From: Microtetraspora sp. NBRC 16547
Lineage (GTDB): Bacteria > Actinomycetota > Actinomycetes > Streptosporangiales > Streptosporangiaceae
NCBI RefSeq assembly: GCF_030268965.1
Contig: NZ_BSSE01000019.1
Coordinates: forward strand, 91,532-155,531
DNA: 64,000 nucleotides
Direction: 5' to 3'
Positions 18,439-27,574 of the stretch are shown here, piece by piece. Positions within the stretch are counted from its first letter, which is position 1, and every line of letters starts with the position of its first letter. Under the pieces are notes generated by a model. The model was not told the origin of the DNA and did not search any database. It saw only the letters and a list, made by a program, of their open reading frames with translations. The translations under genes were made by a program, and so were the position numbers.

Positions 18439-19182
18439 ATGTCCGACTTCGATCTGCTCGTCGACGAGGCGTGGCCGGCGCCGTACCGGGTGGCCGCGGG
18501 GGACTGGGTCCACCGGCACGCGGGTGGTGTGACCAAGCGGGCCAACTCCGTGCTGCCGTTGGGGGAGCGTCCCGACCTGGGGAGGGCGATCGACGAGGCG
18601 GAGGCGTTCTACAGGGAGCTCGGGCGCCCGTGTGTGTTCTCCATCGGCGGGGGCGCTACGCCCGGGCTCGACGCGGAGCTGGAGTCCCGCGGCTACCGTC
18701 TGGTCGATCCCACGCTGGTGATGACCCGGCCGTCGCTTCCTTCCGGGGAAACCTTGCCGGTCACGGCACTAGACGGCGCGGCCGACCTGACGATCGCACA
18801 GGAGCCGTCACCGGGATGGGCGGACACCTGGTGGCGGGTGGACGGGGGCAGGCACCCCCAGGACACCGAGATCTCCGCCAAGGAGTGGGGTGTGCGCATT
18901 CTCACCGGAGTCCCGGCGGCATACGCCTCGCTGGGTGAGGACGCCGTGGGGCGGGCAGTGCGGCAGGGGGAGTGGATCGGGATCTACCGCATGGCGGTGG
19001 TCCCGGAGGCCAGGCGGCGCGGGCTGGGCGGCGCGGTGCTGCGCGGTCTGCTCGGCTGGGGGAGGGCCCAGGGGGCGAGCCGCGCCTATCTGGTCGTCAC
19101 GGAGGCCAACGAGGGGGCCCGCGCGCTCTACGAGCGTGAAGGTTTCACCGTGGCGGGGCGGTATCACTACCGCGTCCGGTGA
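18439..19182 (+). CDS. GNAT-family N-acetyltransferase
   Basis: A 247-residue protein with the acetyl-CoA-binding GNAT core at about residues 165-245: YRMAVVPEARRRGLGGAVLRGLLGWGRAQGASRAYLVV (motif A, RRRGLGGA) and NEGARALYEREGFTVAGRYHYRV (motif B). The N-terminal half is a less conserved, possibly degenerate GNAT-like domain (WVHRHAGGVTKRANSVLPLG), an arrangement common in actinomycetes. GAGGTAAGG precedes the ATG. The substrate is unknown. Confidence 0.88.
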   Translation: MSDFDLLVDEAWPAPYRVAAGDWVHRHAGGVTKRANSVLPLGERPDLGRAIDEAEAFYRELGRPCVFSIGGGATPGLDAELESRGYRLVDPTLVMTRPSLPSGETLPVTALDGAADLTIAQEPSPGWADTWWRVDGGRHPQDTEISAKEWGVRILTGVPAAYASLGEDAVGRAVRQGEWIGIYRMAVVPEARRRGLGGAVLRGLLGWGRAQGASRAYLVVTEANEGARALYEREGFTVAGRYHYRVR

Positions 19183-19230
19183 TCCGCACGGCGGGCGAAT
19201 CCGGTGATCCCGCCGGGAAGGCCGGGTGCG

Positions 19231-19368
19231 GCACGGCCCGACGGGCGTGCGCTCAAGGCGTGCACTCAAGGGGAATAGGCGGGCGGCGCGGCGCCGGCAC
19301 GGCCCGACGCGCGGTGGGTGCGGTCGGTTGTGCGGTCCAGGGGAACAAGCGGACGGCGCGGCCGGGGA
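19231..19368. repeat. Imperfect tandem duplication, unit about 65-70 bp
   Basis: Two diverged copies, about 19231-19293 and 19297-19368, share GCACGGCCCGACG at their start and AGGGGAA followed by GCGGACGGCGCGGC-like sequence at their end. They lie in the 226-bp gap between two convergent genes, which holds no ORF worth calling. Confidence 0.4.
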
Positions 19369-19408
19369 GCGGTCTTGTGGACCGCCCCCAGTCACGCCGT
19401 CTGTCGGG

Positions 19409-19636
19409 TCAGCGCTCGCTCGGCGCGGACGCGGGGGATTCACTGAGTCGGGCCGACTCGTCCTGGATCTCCGCACCCTTGTCGCGCAGCACGCTCACGT
19501 GCTGGCGTCCGTGGTGAGCGCAGAAGAGCAGCTCCCCTCCCACGGGCAGGGTCGCGCGGATGTAGGCCTGAGCGCCACATCGGTCGCAGCGGTCCAGGGC
19601 AGTCAGCGGCTTGATGGGGGCGAGAGCTCCAGTCAC
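19409..19636 (-). CDS. DUF7455 small zinc-binding-type protein
   Basis: A 75-residue protein with LDRCDRCGAQAYIRATLPVGGELLFCAHHGRQH. The CxxC plus CxxH pattern suggests a zinc ribbon, and the sequence fits the small actinobacterial DUF7455 family usually found beside hrdB. The function is unknown. The GTG start at 19636 is preceded by AAAGG. Its place between hrdB and parE agrees with the order in Streptomyces. Confidence 0.82.
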   Translation of the reverse strand: MTGALAPIKPLTALDRCDRCGAQAYIRATLPVGGELLFCAHHGRQHVSVLRDKGAEIQDESARLSESPASAPSER

Positions 19637-19880
19637 GTATCGCCTTTCGGGTCACCCCACCATGTGGGGACGTTGGCGTCAGTCACTTGGGACAACATCT
19701 AACCGGATGCGGACGTTCCCAATCACCCCCCCGCTACGCCGAGAGCGGAATGATCCGGAAAGTGGTCCAGATCACACCGAAGGTACGGGAGATAGCCCCG
19801 GGCCTGGCAAGCTGGTACCCGTAAAAACATGATGGGCGGTAGGCTGCGTACGCCTGTTCGATTGATAAATGGGAGTCGGT

Positions 19881-21962
19881 GTGACGGCGGTCAGCGCGGA
19901 GACGGCTTATACGGCCCGTCATCTCTCGGTACTGGAGGGCCTTGAGGCCGTCCGGAAGCGCCCGGGGATGTACATCGGGTCCACCGACACCCGCGGCCTG
20001 ATGCACTGTCTCTGGGAGATCGTGGACAACGGCGTCGACGAGGCGCTGGCGGGCTTCTGCACCCGCATCGAGGTGGAGCTGCACCCCGACGGCTCGATCG
20101 AGGTCCGCGACAACGGCCGCGGCATCCCCGTCGACATCGAGCCCAAGAGCGGTCTCGCCGGGGTCGAGCTCGTCTACACCAAGCTCCACGCGGGCGGCAA
20201 GTTCGGCGGCGGCAGCTACGGCGCGTCCGGCGGTCTGCACGGCGTGGGCGCGTCGGTCGTCAATGCGCTCTCCTCCCGGCTCGACGTGGAGGTCGACCGC
20301 GGCGGCCGCACCCACATGATCAGCTTCAAGCGCGGCAACCCCGGTGTGTTCTCCGGAGCCGGTCCCGACGCCGCCTTCGAAGCCCGATCGGGGCTGCGCA
20401 AGACCCGCCGGCGTTCGCAGGAGGGCGAGAGCGTCACCGGCACCCGCGTCCGCTGGTGGTCCGACAAGCAGATCTTCCTGCCCGACGCCGAGCTGTCCAT
20501 CGACGAGATCCACGTACGGCTCCGCCAGACGGCCTTCCTGGTCCCCGGGCTCACCCTGGTGCTGCGGGATGGCCGGGGCGAGGAGCCGGTCGAGGAGACG
20601 TACCTCTTCGAGGGCGGCATCGGCGAGTTCGTCGACTTCCTGTCCCGGGACGAGGCCGTGTGTGACGTGCAGCGGCTGCAGGGCGTGGGGCACTTCCGCG
20701 AGACCGTCCCCGTGCTCGACGAGCAGGGCCACATGACCCCCACCGACGTCGAGCGCGAGCTCTCCGTGGACGTCGCGCTCCGCTGGGGCAAGGGCTACGA
20801 GACGACGGTCCGCTCCTTCGTCAACGTGATCGCCACGCCCAAGGGCGGCACCCACGTCGCCGGGTTCGAGCGGGCCCTGGTTCGCACGATCAACGAGCAG
20901 CTCCGCGAGACACGGCTGCTCAAGAACGGCGACGACCCGGTCACCAAGGAGGACATCCTCGAGGGCCTGACGGCCGTGGTCACCGTACGCGTGCCCGAGC
21001 CGCAGTTCGAGGGCCAGACGAAGGAGATCCTCGGCACCTCGGCGGCGACCAGGATCGTGTCCCACGTCGTCTCACGGGACCTGAAGGAGCTGCTCGCCAC
21101 GCCCAAGCGGGCGCAGAAGCAGCAGCTGCGCGCGGTCCTGGAGAAGATCGTGGCGGCCGCCAAGGCGCGGATCGCGGCCCGGGAGCACCGGGACAACCAG
21201 CGCCGCAAGTCCGTCCTGGAGAACTCGGCGCTCCCGGCGAAGCTCGTCGACTGCCGCAGCGACGACGTGGACCGCAGCGAGCTGTTCATCGTCGAGGGTG
21301 ACTCGGCGCTCGGCACCGCGAAGCTGGCCCGCGACTCGGAGTTCCAGGCGCTCCTGCCGATCCGCGGCAAGATCCTGAACGTGCAGAAGGCCTCCGTGGC
21401 CGACATGCTGAAGAACGCCGAGTGCGCCGCGATCATCCAGGTGGTCGGCGCGGGGTCGGGCCGGTCGTTCGACATCGACGCCGCGCGGTACGGAAAGATC
21501 GTTCTGATGGCGGACGCCGATGTGGACGGCGCGCACATCCGCTGCCTGCTCCTGACGCTGTTCCATCGGTACATGAAGCCCATGGTCGAGGCCGGACGGG
21601 TGTTCGCCGCGGTGCCGCCGCTGCACCGCATCGAGGTCACCAACCCCGGCAGGGGTCAGGACAAGTACGTCTACACCTATTCCGACGCGGAGCTGCACAA
21701 GGTCCTGCGTGATCTCGAGCGGCGGGGCAAGCGCTGGAAGGACCCGATCCAGCGTTACAAGGGCCTCGGCGAGATGGACGCCGACCAGTTGGCCGAGACC
21801 ACCATGGATCCCCGCCACCGCATGCTGCGCCGGGTGCGGATCGAGGACGTCGAGGCGGGCGAGCGCATCTTCGACCTGCTCATGGGCAGCGACGTCGCCC
21901 CGCGCCGCGAGTTCATCGTGGGCAGCGCGGCCGAGGTCGACCGCAACCACATCGACGCCTAA
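19881..21962 (+). CDS. parE: DNA topoisomerase IV subunit B (GyrB-like, ParE)
   Basis: A 693-residue type IIA topoisomerase ATPase subunit. The N-terminal GHKL ATPase has EGLEAVRKRPGMYIGSTDTRGLMH, EIVDNGVDEA, DNGRGIPVD and the GGSYGASGGLHGVGASVVNALS lid. The TOPRIM domain has FIVEGDSALGTAKLARD and ADADVDGAHIRCLLLTLFHRYM, and the tail carries QRYKGLGEMDADQLAETTMDP. EGDSALGTAK, in place of the EGDSAGGSAK of gyrase, fits the ParE-type paralogue of actinomycetes. GTG 19881 follows GGGAG; an ATG at 19869 is possible. Its partner subunit lies on the opposite strand at 24152-26677. ParEC decatenates daughter chromosomes. Confidence 0.93.
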   Translation: MTAVSAETAYTARHLSVLEGLEAVRKRPGMYIGSTDTRGLMHCLWEIVDNGVDEALAGFCTRIEVELHPDGSIEVRDNGRGIPVDIEPKSGLAGVELVYTKLHAGGKFGGGSYGASGGLHGVGASVVNALSSRLDVEVDRGGRTHMISFKRGNPGVFSGAGPDAAFEARSGLRKTRRRSQEGESVTGTRVRWWSDKQIFLPDAELSIDEIHVRLRQTAFLVPGLTLVLRDGRGEEPVEETYLFEGGIGEFVDFLSRDEAVCDVQRLQGVGHFRETVPVLDEQGHMTPTDVERELSVDVALRWGKGYETTVRSFVNVIATPKGGTHVAGFERALVRTINEQLRETRLLKNGDDPVTKEDILEGLTAVVTVRVPEPQFEGQTKEILGTSAATRIVSHVVSRDLKELLATPKRAQKQQLRAVLEKIVAAAKARIAAREHRDNQRRKSVLENSALPAKLVDCRSDDVDRSELFIVEGDSALGTAKLARDSEFQALLPIRGKILNVQKASVADMLKNAECAAIIQVVGAGSGRSFDIDAARYGKIVLMADADVDGAHIRCLLLTLFHRYMKPMVEAGRVFAAVPPLHRIEVTNPGRGQDKYVYTYSDAELHKVLRDLERRGKRWKDPIQRYKGLGEMDADQLAETTMDPRHRMLRRVRIEDVEAGERIFDLLMGSDVAPRREFIVGSAAEVDRNHIDA

Positions 21963-22279
21963 GGGGATTCGAGTTCGAGGGTCGTGATCCGGGAGCGCGC
22001 TTCGAGCATGGCCTCCCGGTAGCGCTCGTCCCAGTGCGGGTCGTCGTCGGGGATGGCCCGCACCGTCTGCCTGGACAGCTCCACCGGTCCGTCCTTTCCC
22101 CGGGTCATCTGCCGGATGATCACGAGGGTCCAGCCGTCCTCCATCGCCGTGTGGGTCTCCCACCGCGGCGGCTCGACCGCCCCGCCGCCGGGCCGTACGG
22201 CGCCGCGGATCAGGATCACGAGCACATAGACCAGAGCGGCGACGACGATCACGACCGTCGGCAGAATCAGGACGCGCAT
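21959..22279 (-). CDS. Small single-pass membrane protein, unknown
   Basis: A 106-residue protein: one N-terminal membrane segment (MRVLILPTVVIVVAALVYVLVILI), then a soluble part with WETHTAMEDGWTLVIIRQMTR and DDPHWDERYREAMLEAR. It is the lower part of a longer open frame; the ATG at 22279 is chosen because GGGAGG lies upstream and the hydrophobic N-terminus starts there. It ends 4 bp inside the parE 3' end, tail to tail. It follows the SPFH gene by 59 bp on the same strand and may act with it. No family recognised. Confidence 0.68.
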   Translation of the reverse strand: MRVLILPTVVIVVAALVYVLVILIRGAVRPGGGAVEPPRWETHTAMEDGWTLVIIRQMTRGKDGPVELSRQTVRAIPDDDPHWDERYREAMLEARSRITTLELESP

Positions 22280-22338
22280 CGAGAATGTGCCTCCCGTCCG
22301 CTCGCTCCTCGCCGGCGAGCTCTCGGCATGGGGATGGT

Positions 22339-23337
22339 TCAGCGGGTGGGCAGGGCCACGCCTCCGGTGTTTCCGGGGGCGTACACCGTGATTCCCTGGG
22401 GCAGGGCCTTCAGCTTCTCGATCTCGGCGCAGGTCGGGCACTTGTTGTAACCGTCCTGCCGGGCCTTGTTGGCGTCGGCCTCGGCGCGGGCCTGCGCGAC
22501 CTTGGCCTGCGCCTCGGTGACCTTGGCGAAGGCGGCCTGTGCCTGGTCGACGGCGTCCTGGACCTGCTTGGGGAGCGTGACCCGGGAGAGGTTGAAGTGG
22601 ATGTTGGTGAGGAACTCGGCGCCGAGCGTGCTCTTGAGGTCCTCGGCGAGGCTGGTGTTCACCGCGTTCTGGATCTTGGCGATGTTGGCGTTGTTGCCGA
22701 GCTGCTGCAGGCCGGTCTGTTGATCGCCCGAGTTCTGCACAAGGGAGCAGGACGAGACCAGTTCGGCGCAGCGGAAGCTGTTGACCTGGCTGCGCAGGTC
22801 GTTGTCGATCACCGGGCGGATGATCTGGTCGAGGAAGGCGGACCAGCCTTCGTCGCCGTCCCAGGGGTAGTACGTCCCGCCGCCCGCGCTGCGGAACTTG
22901 CGGGTGCCGAACTTGTCGTCGAAGGACTTGAGCGTCTCGTGGTCGAGATTGAGGTTGAAGTACAGCGTGCCCTCGATGCCCATGTTGACGCCATCGCTGC
23001 TGGGGACGGTGACGACGTCGACGCCGGACCGCTCGCCGCCTCCTGCGGAGGTGATCGTGTAGTAGCGCTGCTGGGCGGGATAGCGGTGGATCTGGGACCA
23101 CCAGCCGATCCAGGTCACGCTGGAACCCGGCTCGATGATCTGGCGCACCCGGTTGTCGTCCAGCAGGCCGCCGTTGCGGATGACCGCCACCTCGCCGCCG
23201 CCGGTGCGTTCGAAGCCGCCGAACGCACCGATCACGGTCGGTACGGCGAGGATGATGGCCGCGATGACCATCAGGATCGCCCACTTCCGGAAACCTCCGG
23301 ATCTGCGGCCGTCGGTCCGGGGCACGCTGCGGGGCAT
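22339..23337 (-). CDS. SPFH/band-7 domain membrane protein
   Basis: A 332-residue protein with an N-terminal membrane anchor (WAILMVIAAIILAVPTVIGAFGGF), then the SPFH-type domain (GGEVAVIRNGG .. RQIIEPGSSVTWIGWW .. EGTLYFNLN) and a long helical region (VQDAVDQAQAAFAKVTEAQAKVAQARAEAD) likely to form a coiled coil. A CPTC motif follows near residue 300. SPFH proteins scaffold membrane microdomains and often bind proteases. AAGGAG precedes the ATG. It lies downstream of the carbonic anhydrase gene and upstream of the small membrane protein gene. The Cys pair near the end is uncommon in the family as I know it. Confidence 0.85.
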   Translation of the reverse strand: MPRSVPRTDGRRSGGFRKWAILMVIAAIILAVPTVIGAFGGFERTGGGEVAVIRNGGLLDDNRVRQIIEPGSSVTWIGWWSQIHRYPAQQRYYTITSAGGGERSGVDVVTVPSSDGVNMGIEGTLYFNLNLDHETLKSFDDKFGTRKFRSAGGGTYYPWDGDEGWSAFLDQIIRPVIDNDLRSQVNSFRCAELVSSCSLVQNSGDQQTGLQQLGNNANIAKIQNAVNTSLAEDLKSTLGAEFLTNIHFNLSRVTLPKQVQDAVDQAQAAFAKVTEAQAKVAQARAEADANKARQDGYNKCPTCAEIEKLKALPQGITVYAPGNTGGVALPTR

Positions 23338-23456
23338 GGGGGGCTCCTTATGGACGACTGATCGCTCCGCGAAGAACGTAGCAGAGCCCCGACATCTCCG
23401 GCCCCATTCGGGCGCATGAGGACGGAAGCACCGGAGCCGTCAGGGCGTCCGTTGCG

Positions 23457-23957
23457 TCACATCTCGACGGGGTGCAGCCGGCCGGTGTGAACGTCGTAGA
23501 TCGCGCCGCCCACGACGAGATCCTGCGGCAGGAACGGGCTGGTCCTGATGCGGACCAGGTCGTGCCTGAGTGCCGCGTCCTGGTCGGGGACGGTCTTGAA
23601 CTCCAGGCTGCGGGTGTCCACGCCGTACTGGTCGGCGATGAGCTGGTGGACGTCGTCGTCGGTGGACTTGGACATCCGGCAGTCGGTGTGCGGCATGACG
23701 AGGACCCGGTTCACGCCGAGCAGGTAGACGGCGAGGACGAGCGTGCGGAGCACGTCGTCGGTCACTCGTGCCCCGGCGTTCCTGATGATCTTCGCGTCTC
23801 CCGCCCTCAGGCCGAGCAGCCCCAGCGGGTCGATGCGCGAGTCCATGCAGGTCACCATGGCGAGGCCGCGGGCGGCCTGACCGGTCAGATCGGAGTACGG
23901 GAAGGTACGCGCGTACTGTTCGTTGGCCGCGAGTAGATCATCGAACTCACCTTTCAT
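23457..23957 (-). CDS. Beta-class carbonic anhydrase
   Basis: A 166-residue enzyme that interconverts carbon dioxide and bicarbonate. The zinc ligands are visible: Cys37 and Asp39 in VTCMDSRIDP, and His90 and Cys93 in VMPHTDCRM. IIRNAGARVTDD is the usual active-site-flanking segment. The length fits the short actinobacterial beta-CA group. The start is the ATG at 23957, although the same frame runs open far upstream through an antisense shadow of parC; there is no strong ribosome site. Bicarbonate supply matters for the acyl-CoA carboxylases, but no physical link to those genes is seen. Confidence 0.9.
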   Translation of the reverse strand: MKGEFDDLLAANEQYARTFPYSDLTGQAARGLAMVTCMDSRIDPLGLLGLRAGDAKIIRNAGARVTDDVLRTLVLAVYLLGVNRVLVMPHTDCRMSKSTDDDVHQLIADQYGVDTRSLEFKTVPDQDAALRHDLVRIRTSPFLPQDLVVGGAIYDVHTGRLHPVEM

Positions 23958-24151
23958 GAGAAAGATGTTCCCGCATGCGTATTGCGTGACTCTGTCCGGG
24001 GGCCCTTCGTGCGACAGATCTGGGGGCGTCACGGCACCCTGTCGCGCGGTGTCCGGCATCGGCGTACTCGCGTCGTTCCCGCCACGACGATGGTGGCGGT
24101 GCCGCTCCAGCCTGTTCCGGAGCCGCACCACCACGTGGTGCCGGGCGGTTC

Positions 24152-26677
24152 CTACTCCGTCCCGCCGCCCGGGGAGTCGTTCGTCGCGCCGCCGTCCTGC
24201 TCGCCCGCCGTCTTCCCGGTCATGTCCGTGCTGCCCAGGGCTCCGCCGACCGCGGCGACCGTGTGGGTGAGACGGACGCCGGATCCGTCGCGGCGGCCCA
24301 GCTCCTCGGGCAGCGGGATCGGCTTGCCGGTCGAGGACACCGCCTTCGCCGGAGCCGGACCGGCCCAGGCGAGCAGGAGCACGTCCTCGCCCTTGAGGAA
24401 CCGCTGGGCCCGCACACCGCCGGTCGCCCGGCCCTTCGGCGGGAACTCGGCGTAGTCGGAGACCTTGCCGCCGCCGACCTGGGTGCCGGGCAGGGCGGTC
24501 GAGGAGCCGGCGATCGTGACGACTCGGGCCTCCTGGGCGGGATCGACCACACCGAACCAGATCACGCGGGCGTCGCCGTCCAGACGGATCCCGGCCATGC
24601 CGCCCGCCGGCCGGCCCTGCGGGCGGACCGAGGAGGCGGGGAAGCGCAGCAACTGGGCGTCGGAGGTGATGAAGACCAGGTCGTGGTCGGCGGAGGTCAG
24701 CTCGGCCACGCCGACGACGGTGTCCCCGTCGCGGAGGCCGATGACTTCGAACTCGTCGCGGTTGGCGGGATATTCGGGGATGACCCGCTTGACCACGCCC
24801 TGGGTCGTGCCGAGGGCGAGCCCGGGGCCGTCGGGATCGAGCGAGCCCAGGCCAACCACGGTCTCGCCGGGGTTCAGCGTGACGAACTCGGAGACCGGAT
24901 GCCCGCCGGCCAGCGTCGGCGGGTTGGCCGACGGCGGCAGCGTCGGCAGGTCGACCACGGGGACGCGGATCAGCCGTCCCTGCGAGGTGACCAGGCCCAC
25001 CTCGGTCCGGACCGTGCTGCGCACCACGGAGATCAGCACGTCGTGCGCGGCGCGCTCGCCTTCGGCGGCGAGCGGCGTGGCGTCGGTCGTGCGGGCCAGG
25101 AGGCCGGTCGAGGACAGCAGGATCAGACACGGGTCGTCGGCCACCTCGAGCGGCACCGCCGCGGTGAGAGCCGCGCCCGACGACTCCAGCAGGACGGTGC
25201 GGCGGGGCGTGCCGTACGTCTTGGCGACCTCGGCGAGCTCCTTGGAGACGACCTGGCGGAGCCGCTCCTCGGAGGAGAGGATCTCGGTGAGCGCGGCGAT
25301 CTCCGCGGACAGCGTCTCCTTCTCGCCGTCGAGCTCCAGTTTGTCGTAGCGGGTGAGGCGGCGCAGCGGGGTGTCCAGGATGTAGTTGGCCTGGATCTCG
25401 CTCAGCTCGAACGCCTCCATCAGCGCCGTGCGCGCGTGGGCGGTGTCGTCGGAGGAGCGGATGATGCGGATGACCTCGTCGATGTTGAGCAGCGCGATGA
25501 GGAGGCCGTCCACCAGGTGGAGCCGCTCCTCGCGCTTGCGGCGGCGGTGGGCCGAACGGCGGCGCACCACGTCGAGGCGGTGGTCGACGTAGACCTGCAG
25601 CAGCTCGCGCAGGCCGAGCGTGCGCGGCTGGCCGTCCACCAGCGCGACGTTGTTGATGCCGAAGGTCTCCTCCATCGGCGTCAGCCGGTAGAGCTCCTCC
25701 AGCACGGCCTCGGGGTTGAAGCCGTTCTTGACCTCGATGACCAGGCGCAGGCCCTTGTGCCGGTCGGTCAGGTCCTTGAGGTCGGCGATGCCGTTGAGCT
25801 TCTTGGCGGTCACCAGCTCCTTGATCTTGGTGACCACGCGCTCGGGGCCGACGTTGAAGGGCAGCTCGGTGATCACGATGCCCTTGCGGCGCGGCGTGAC
25901 CTGCTCGATCGCGGCCTTGGCCCGCATCTTGAAGGTGCCGCGGCCCTTCTCGTACGCGTCCCTGACGCCGGAGAGGCCGATGATCGTGCCGCCGGTCGGC
26001 AGGTCGGGCCCCGGGATGAAGCGCATGAGCTCGTCGAGCGTCGCGTCCGGCCGCTTGATCAGGTGCCGGGCCGCCGCGATGACCTCGCCGAGGTTGTGCG
26101 GCGCCATGTTGGTCGCCATGCCGACCGCGATGCCGGTGGCGCCGTTGACCAGGAGGTTGGGGAACGCCGCGGGCAGGACCGACGGCTCGGTCTCCTGGCC
26201 GTCGTAGTTGGGCTTGAAGCCGACGGTGTCCTCGTCGATCGACTGCACCATCAGCGTCGCCGCCGGGGCGAGGCGGGCCTCGGTGTACCGCATGGCGGCC
26301 GGTGAGTCGTCGGGTGAGCCGAAGTTGCCGTGCCCGTCCACCAGCGGCAGCCGCATCGAGAACGGCTGGGCCATGCGTACGAGCGCGTCGTAGATGGCGG
26401 TGTCGCCATGGGGGTGCAGCTTGCCCATGACGTCGCCGACGACGCGGGACGACTTGACATGGCCGCGATCGGGACGCAACCCCATCTCGCTCATGGAGTA
26501 GAGGATGCGGCGCTGCACCGGTTTGAGCCCGTCTCGGGCGTCCGGGAGCGCGCGCTGGTAGATCACCGAGTACGCGTACTCCAGGTAGCTGGTGCGCATC
26601 TCCACGGACACGTCGATATCGACGATCCGCTCTTCGAAGTCCTCGTCCGGCGGGGGTGTGGTCGTGCGTCGGGCCAT
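24152..26677 (-). CDS. parC: DNA topoisomerase IV subunit A (GyrA-like, ParC)
   Basis: An 841-residue type IIA topoisomerase breakage-reunion subunit from the ATG at 26677 ([24 protein letters not shown]); the frame is open to 26716. The winged-helix/tower core begins [27 protein letters not shown], continues [30 protein letters not shown] and contains the catalytic Tyr in RYTEARLAP. The C-terminal third is a beta-pinwheel. I see no QRRGGKG GyrA-box, which supports topoisomerase IV rather than gyrase. The ParE gene is 2.2 kb away and convergent. Confidence 0.93.
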   Translation of the reverse strand: MARRTTTPPPDEDFEERIVDIDVSVEMRTSYLEYAYSVIYQRALPDARDGLKPVQRRILYSMSEMGLRPDRGHVKSSRVVGDVMGKLHPHGDTAIYDALVRMAQPFSMRLPLVDGHGNFGSPDDSPAAMRYTEARLAPAATLMVQSIDEDTVGFKPNYDGQETEPSVLPAAFPNLLVNGATGIAVGMATNMAPHNLGEVIAAARHLIKRPDATLDELMRFIPGPDLPTGGTIIGLSGVRDAYEKGRGTFKMRAKAAIEQVTPRRKGIVITELPFNVGPERVVTKIKELVTAKKLNGIADLKDLTDRHKGLRLVIEVKNGFNPEAVLEELYRLTPMEETFGINNVALVDGQPRTLGLRELLQVYVDHRLDVVRRRSAHRRRKREERLHLVDGLLIALLNIDEVIRIIRSSDDTAHARTALMEAFELSEIQANYILDTPLRRLTRYDKLELDGEKETLSAEIAALTEILSSEERLRQVVSKELAEVAKTYGTPRRTVLLESSGAALTAAVPLEVADDPCLILLSSTGLLARTTDATPLAAEGERAAHDVLISVVRSTVRTEVGLVTSQGRLIRVPVVDLPTLPPSANPPTLAGGHPVSEFVTLNPGETVVGLGSLDPDGPGLALGTTQGVVKRVIPEYPANRDEFEVIGLRDGDTVVGVAELTSADHDLVFITSDAQLLRFPASSVRPQGRPAGGMAGIRLDGDARVIWFGVVDPAQEARVVTIAGSSTALPGTQVGGGKVSDYAEFPPKGRATGGVRAQRFLKGEDVLLLAWAGPAPAKAVSSTGKPIPLPEELGRRDGSGVRLTHTVAAVGGALGSTDMTGKTAGEQDGGATNDSPGGGTE

Positions 26678-26826
26678 ATCGAACATTGTGCCGATGACAG
26701 CGAGTGCTTGCGACACAGTCGCGACTCAGCCGCGGCTCAGCCGCGATTCCCGTCCTGGCTAGTCCGGTTTAATGCCGCCTGTCGTATTCTTGCCGGGCGG
26801 AGCCGCAGCACGTGCCGGGCAGGACC

Positions 26827-27426
26827 TCAACGCGTATGGGGCAGTGGGCGCATCGCACCCGGCCACGGTCCCGGGGTGGACCCCTCGTCCGCGTCGCCCG
26901 GCACGTTCAGCTTGGTGTCGTAGACCCGGAAGCCGCGGGCCTGGTAGTTCGCCAGCGCGGCCGGGCCGTCGAGGGAGCAGGTGTGCAGCCAGACGCGCCG
27001 GGTGGGCTTCAGGTCCGGCCAGCGGTCGGCCATGTCCCACGCCCGTGCCGTACCGGCCGTGAGCAGGTGCCCGCCCAGCCCCTGCCCGATGGCGTACGGC
27101 AGGAGCCCGAAGCTGGAGATCTCCACGACGCCGGCGTCCTGGGCGACCAGCTCCACGTAGCCGGCGGGGGTGCCGTCGCGCCATGCGACCCAGGTCTCCG
27201 CACCCGGCCGGTCCAGCCACGCCATCCACTGGTGCCAGGTCCACGGCAGGCGCTCGGTCCACTGCCAGTCGCCGCCGACCGCCGTGTACAGGAAACGGCT
27301 GAACTCCGGAGAGGGGATCTCCGCGCGCACGATGTCCACGGGCACTCGCGGCTCGCGTGCGGGAAGCAGATCGCCCGGAGCGATCTGCTCCAGGTACCAG
27401 GTGGTCACGTCCATAACGGGATTCAT
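26827..27426 (-). CDS. GNAT-family N-acetyltransferase
   Basis: About 199 residues from an ATG at 27426 (MNPVMDVTTWYLE), with an alternative ATG at 27414. GNAT features: WVAWRDGTPAGYVELVAQDAGVVEISSFGLLPYAIGQGLGGHLLTAGTARAW (motif A with GQGLGGHL), then VWLHTCSLDGPAALANYQARGFRVY (motif B). The family transfers acetyl from acetyl-CoA to amines; the substrate is unknown. The frame upstream of 27426 is open through a 13-bp tandem repeat and an antisense shadow of recQ, which I exclude. The gene is divergent from recQ. Confidence 0.85.
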   Translation of the reverse strand: MNPVMDVTTWYLEQIAPGDLLPAREPRVPVDIVRAEIPSPEFSRFLYTAVGGDWQWTERLPWTWHQWMAWLDRPGAETWVAWRDGTPAGYVELVAQDAGVVEISSFGLLPYAIGQGLGGHLLTAGTARAWDMADRWPDLKPTRRVWLHTCSLDGPAALANYQARGFRVYDTKLNVPGDADEGSTPGPWPGAMRPLPHTR

Positions 27427-27431
27427 CCAAC

Positions 27432-27516
27432 CATGTCCTCCCCCCGTGTCCTCCAACGGTCTCCTCCAACGGTCTCCTCCAACCGTGTCCTCCACCCGTG
27501 TCCTCCGATGGTGTCC
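27432..27516. repeat. 13-bp tandem repeat, about 6.5 copies, with SD-like cores
   Basis: Units start at 27432, 27445, 27458, 27471, 27484 and 27497, with a partial unit at 27510. On the plus strand the unit is close to CGTGTCCTCCAAC or GGTCTCCTCCAAC. On the minus strand each unit reads GTTGGAGGACACG-like, so a GGAGG core recurs every 13 nt directly before the GNAT start at 27426. It also lies 59 bp upstream of the recQ start. Confidence 0.9.
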
Positions 27517-27574
27517 GGCACGAGCCCTCCCCACGGGGCGCGAACAGTCGGGGGGAACTGGTAGCAAGGACCCT

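Noticed and set aside
23958..25130. N-terminal extension of the carbonic anhydrase frame
   Set aside because: The added 390 residues are Arg/Gly/Pro-rich shadow text antisense-frame to parC; the enzyme domain begins at the ATG at 23957.
27432..27516. Possible CRISPR array
   Set aside because: The 13-bp units abut one another without spacers and no cas genes are present; it is a simple tandem repeat.
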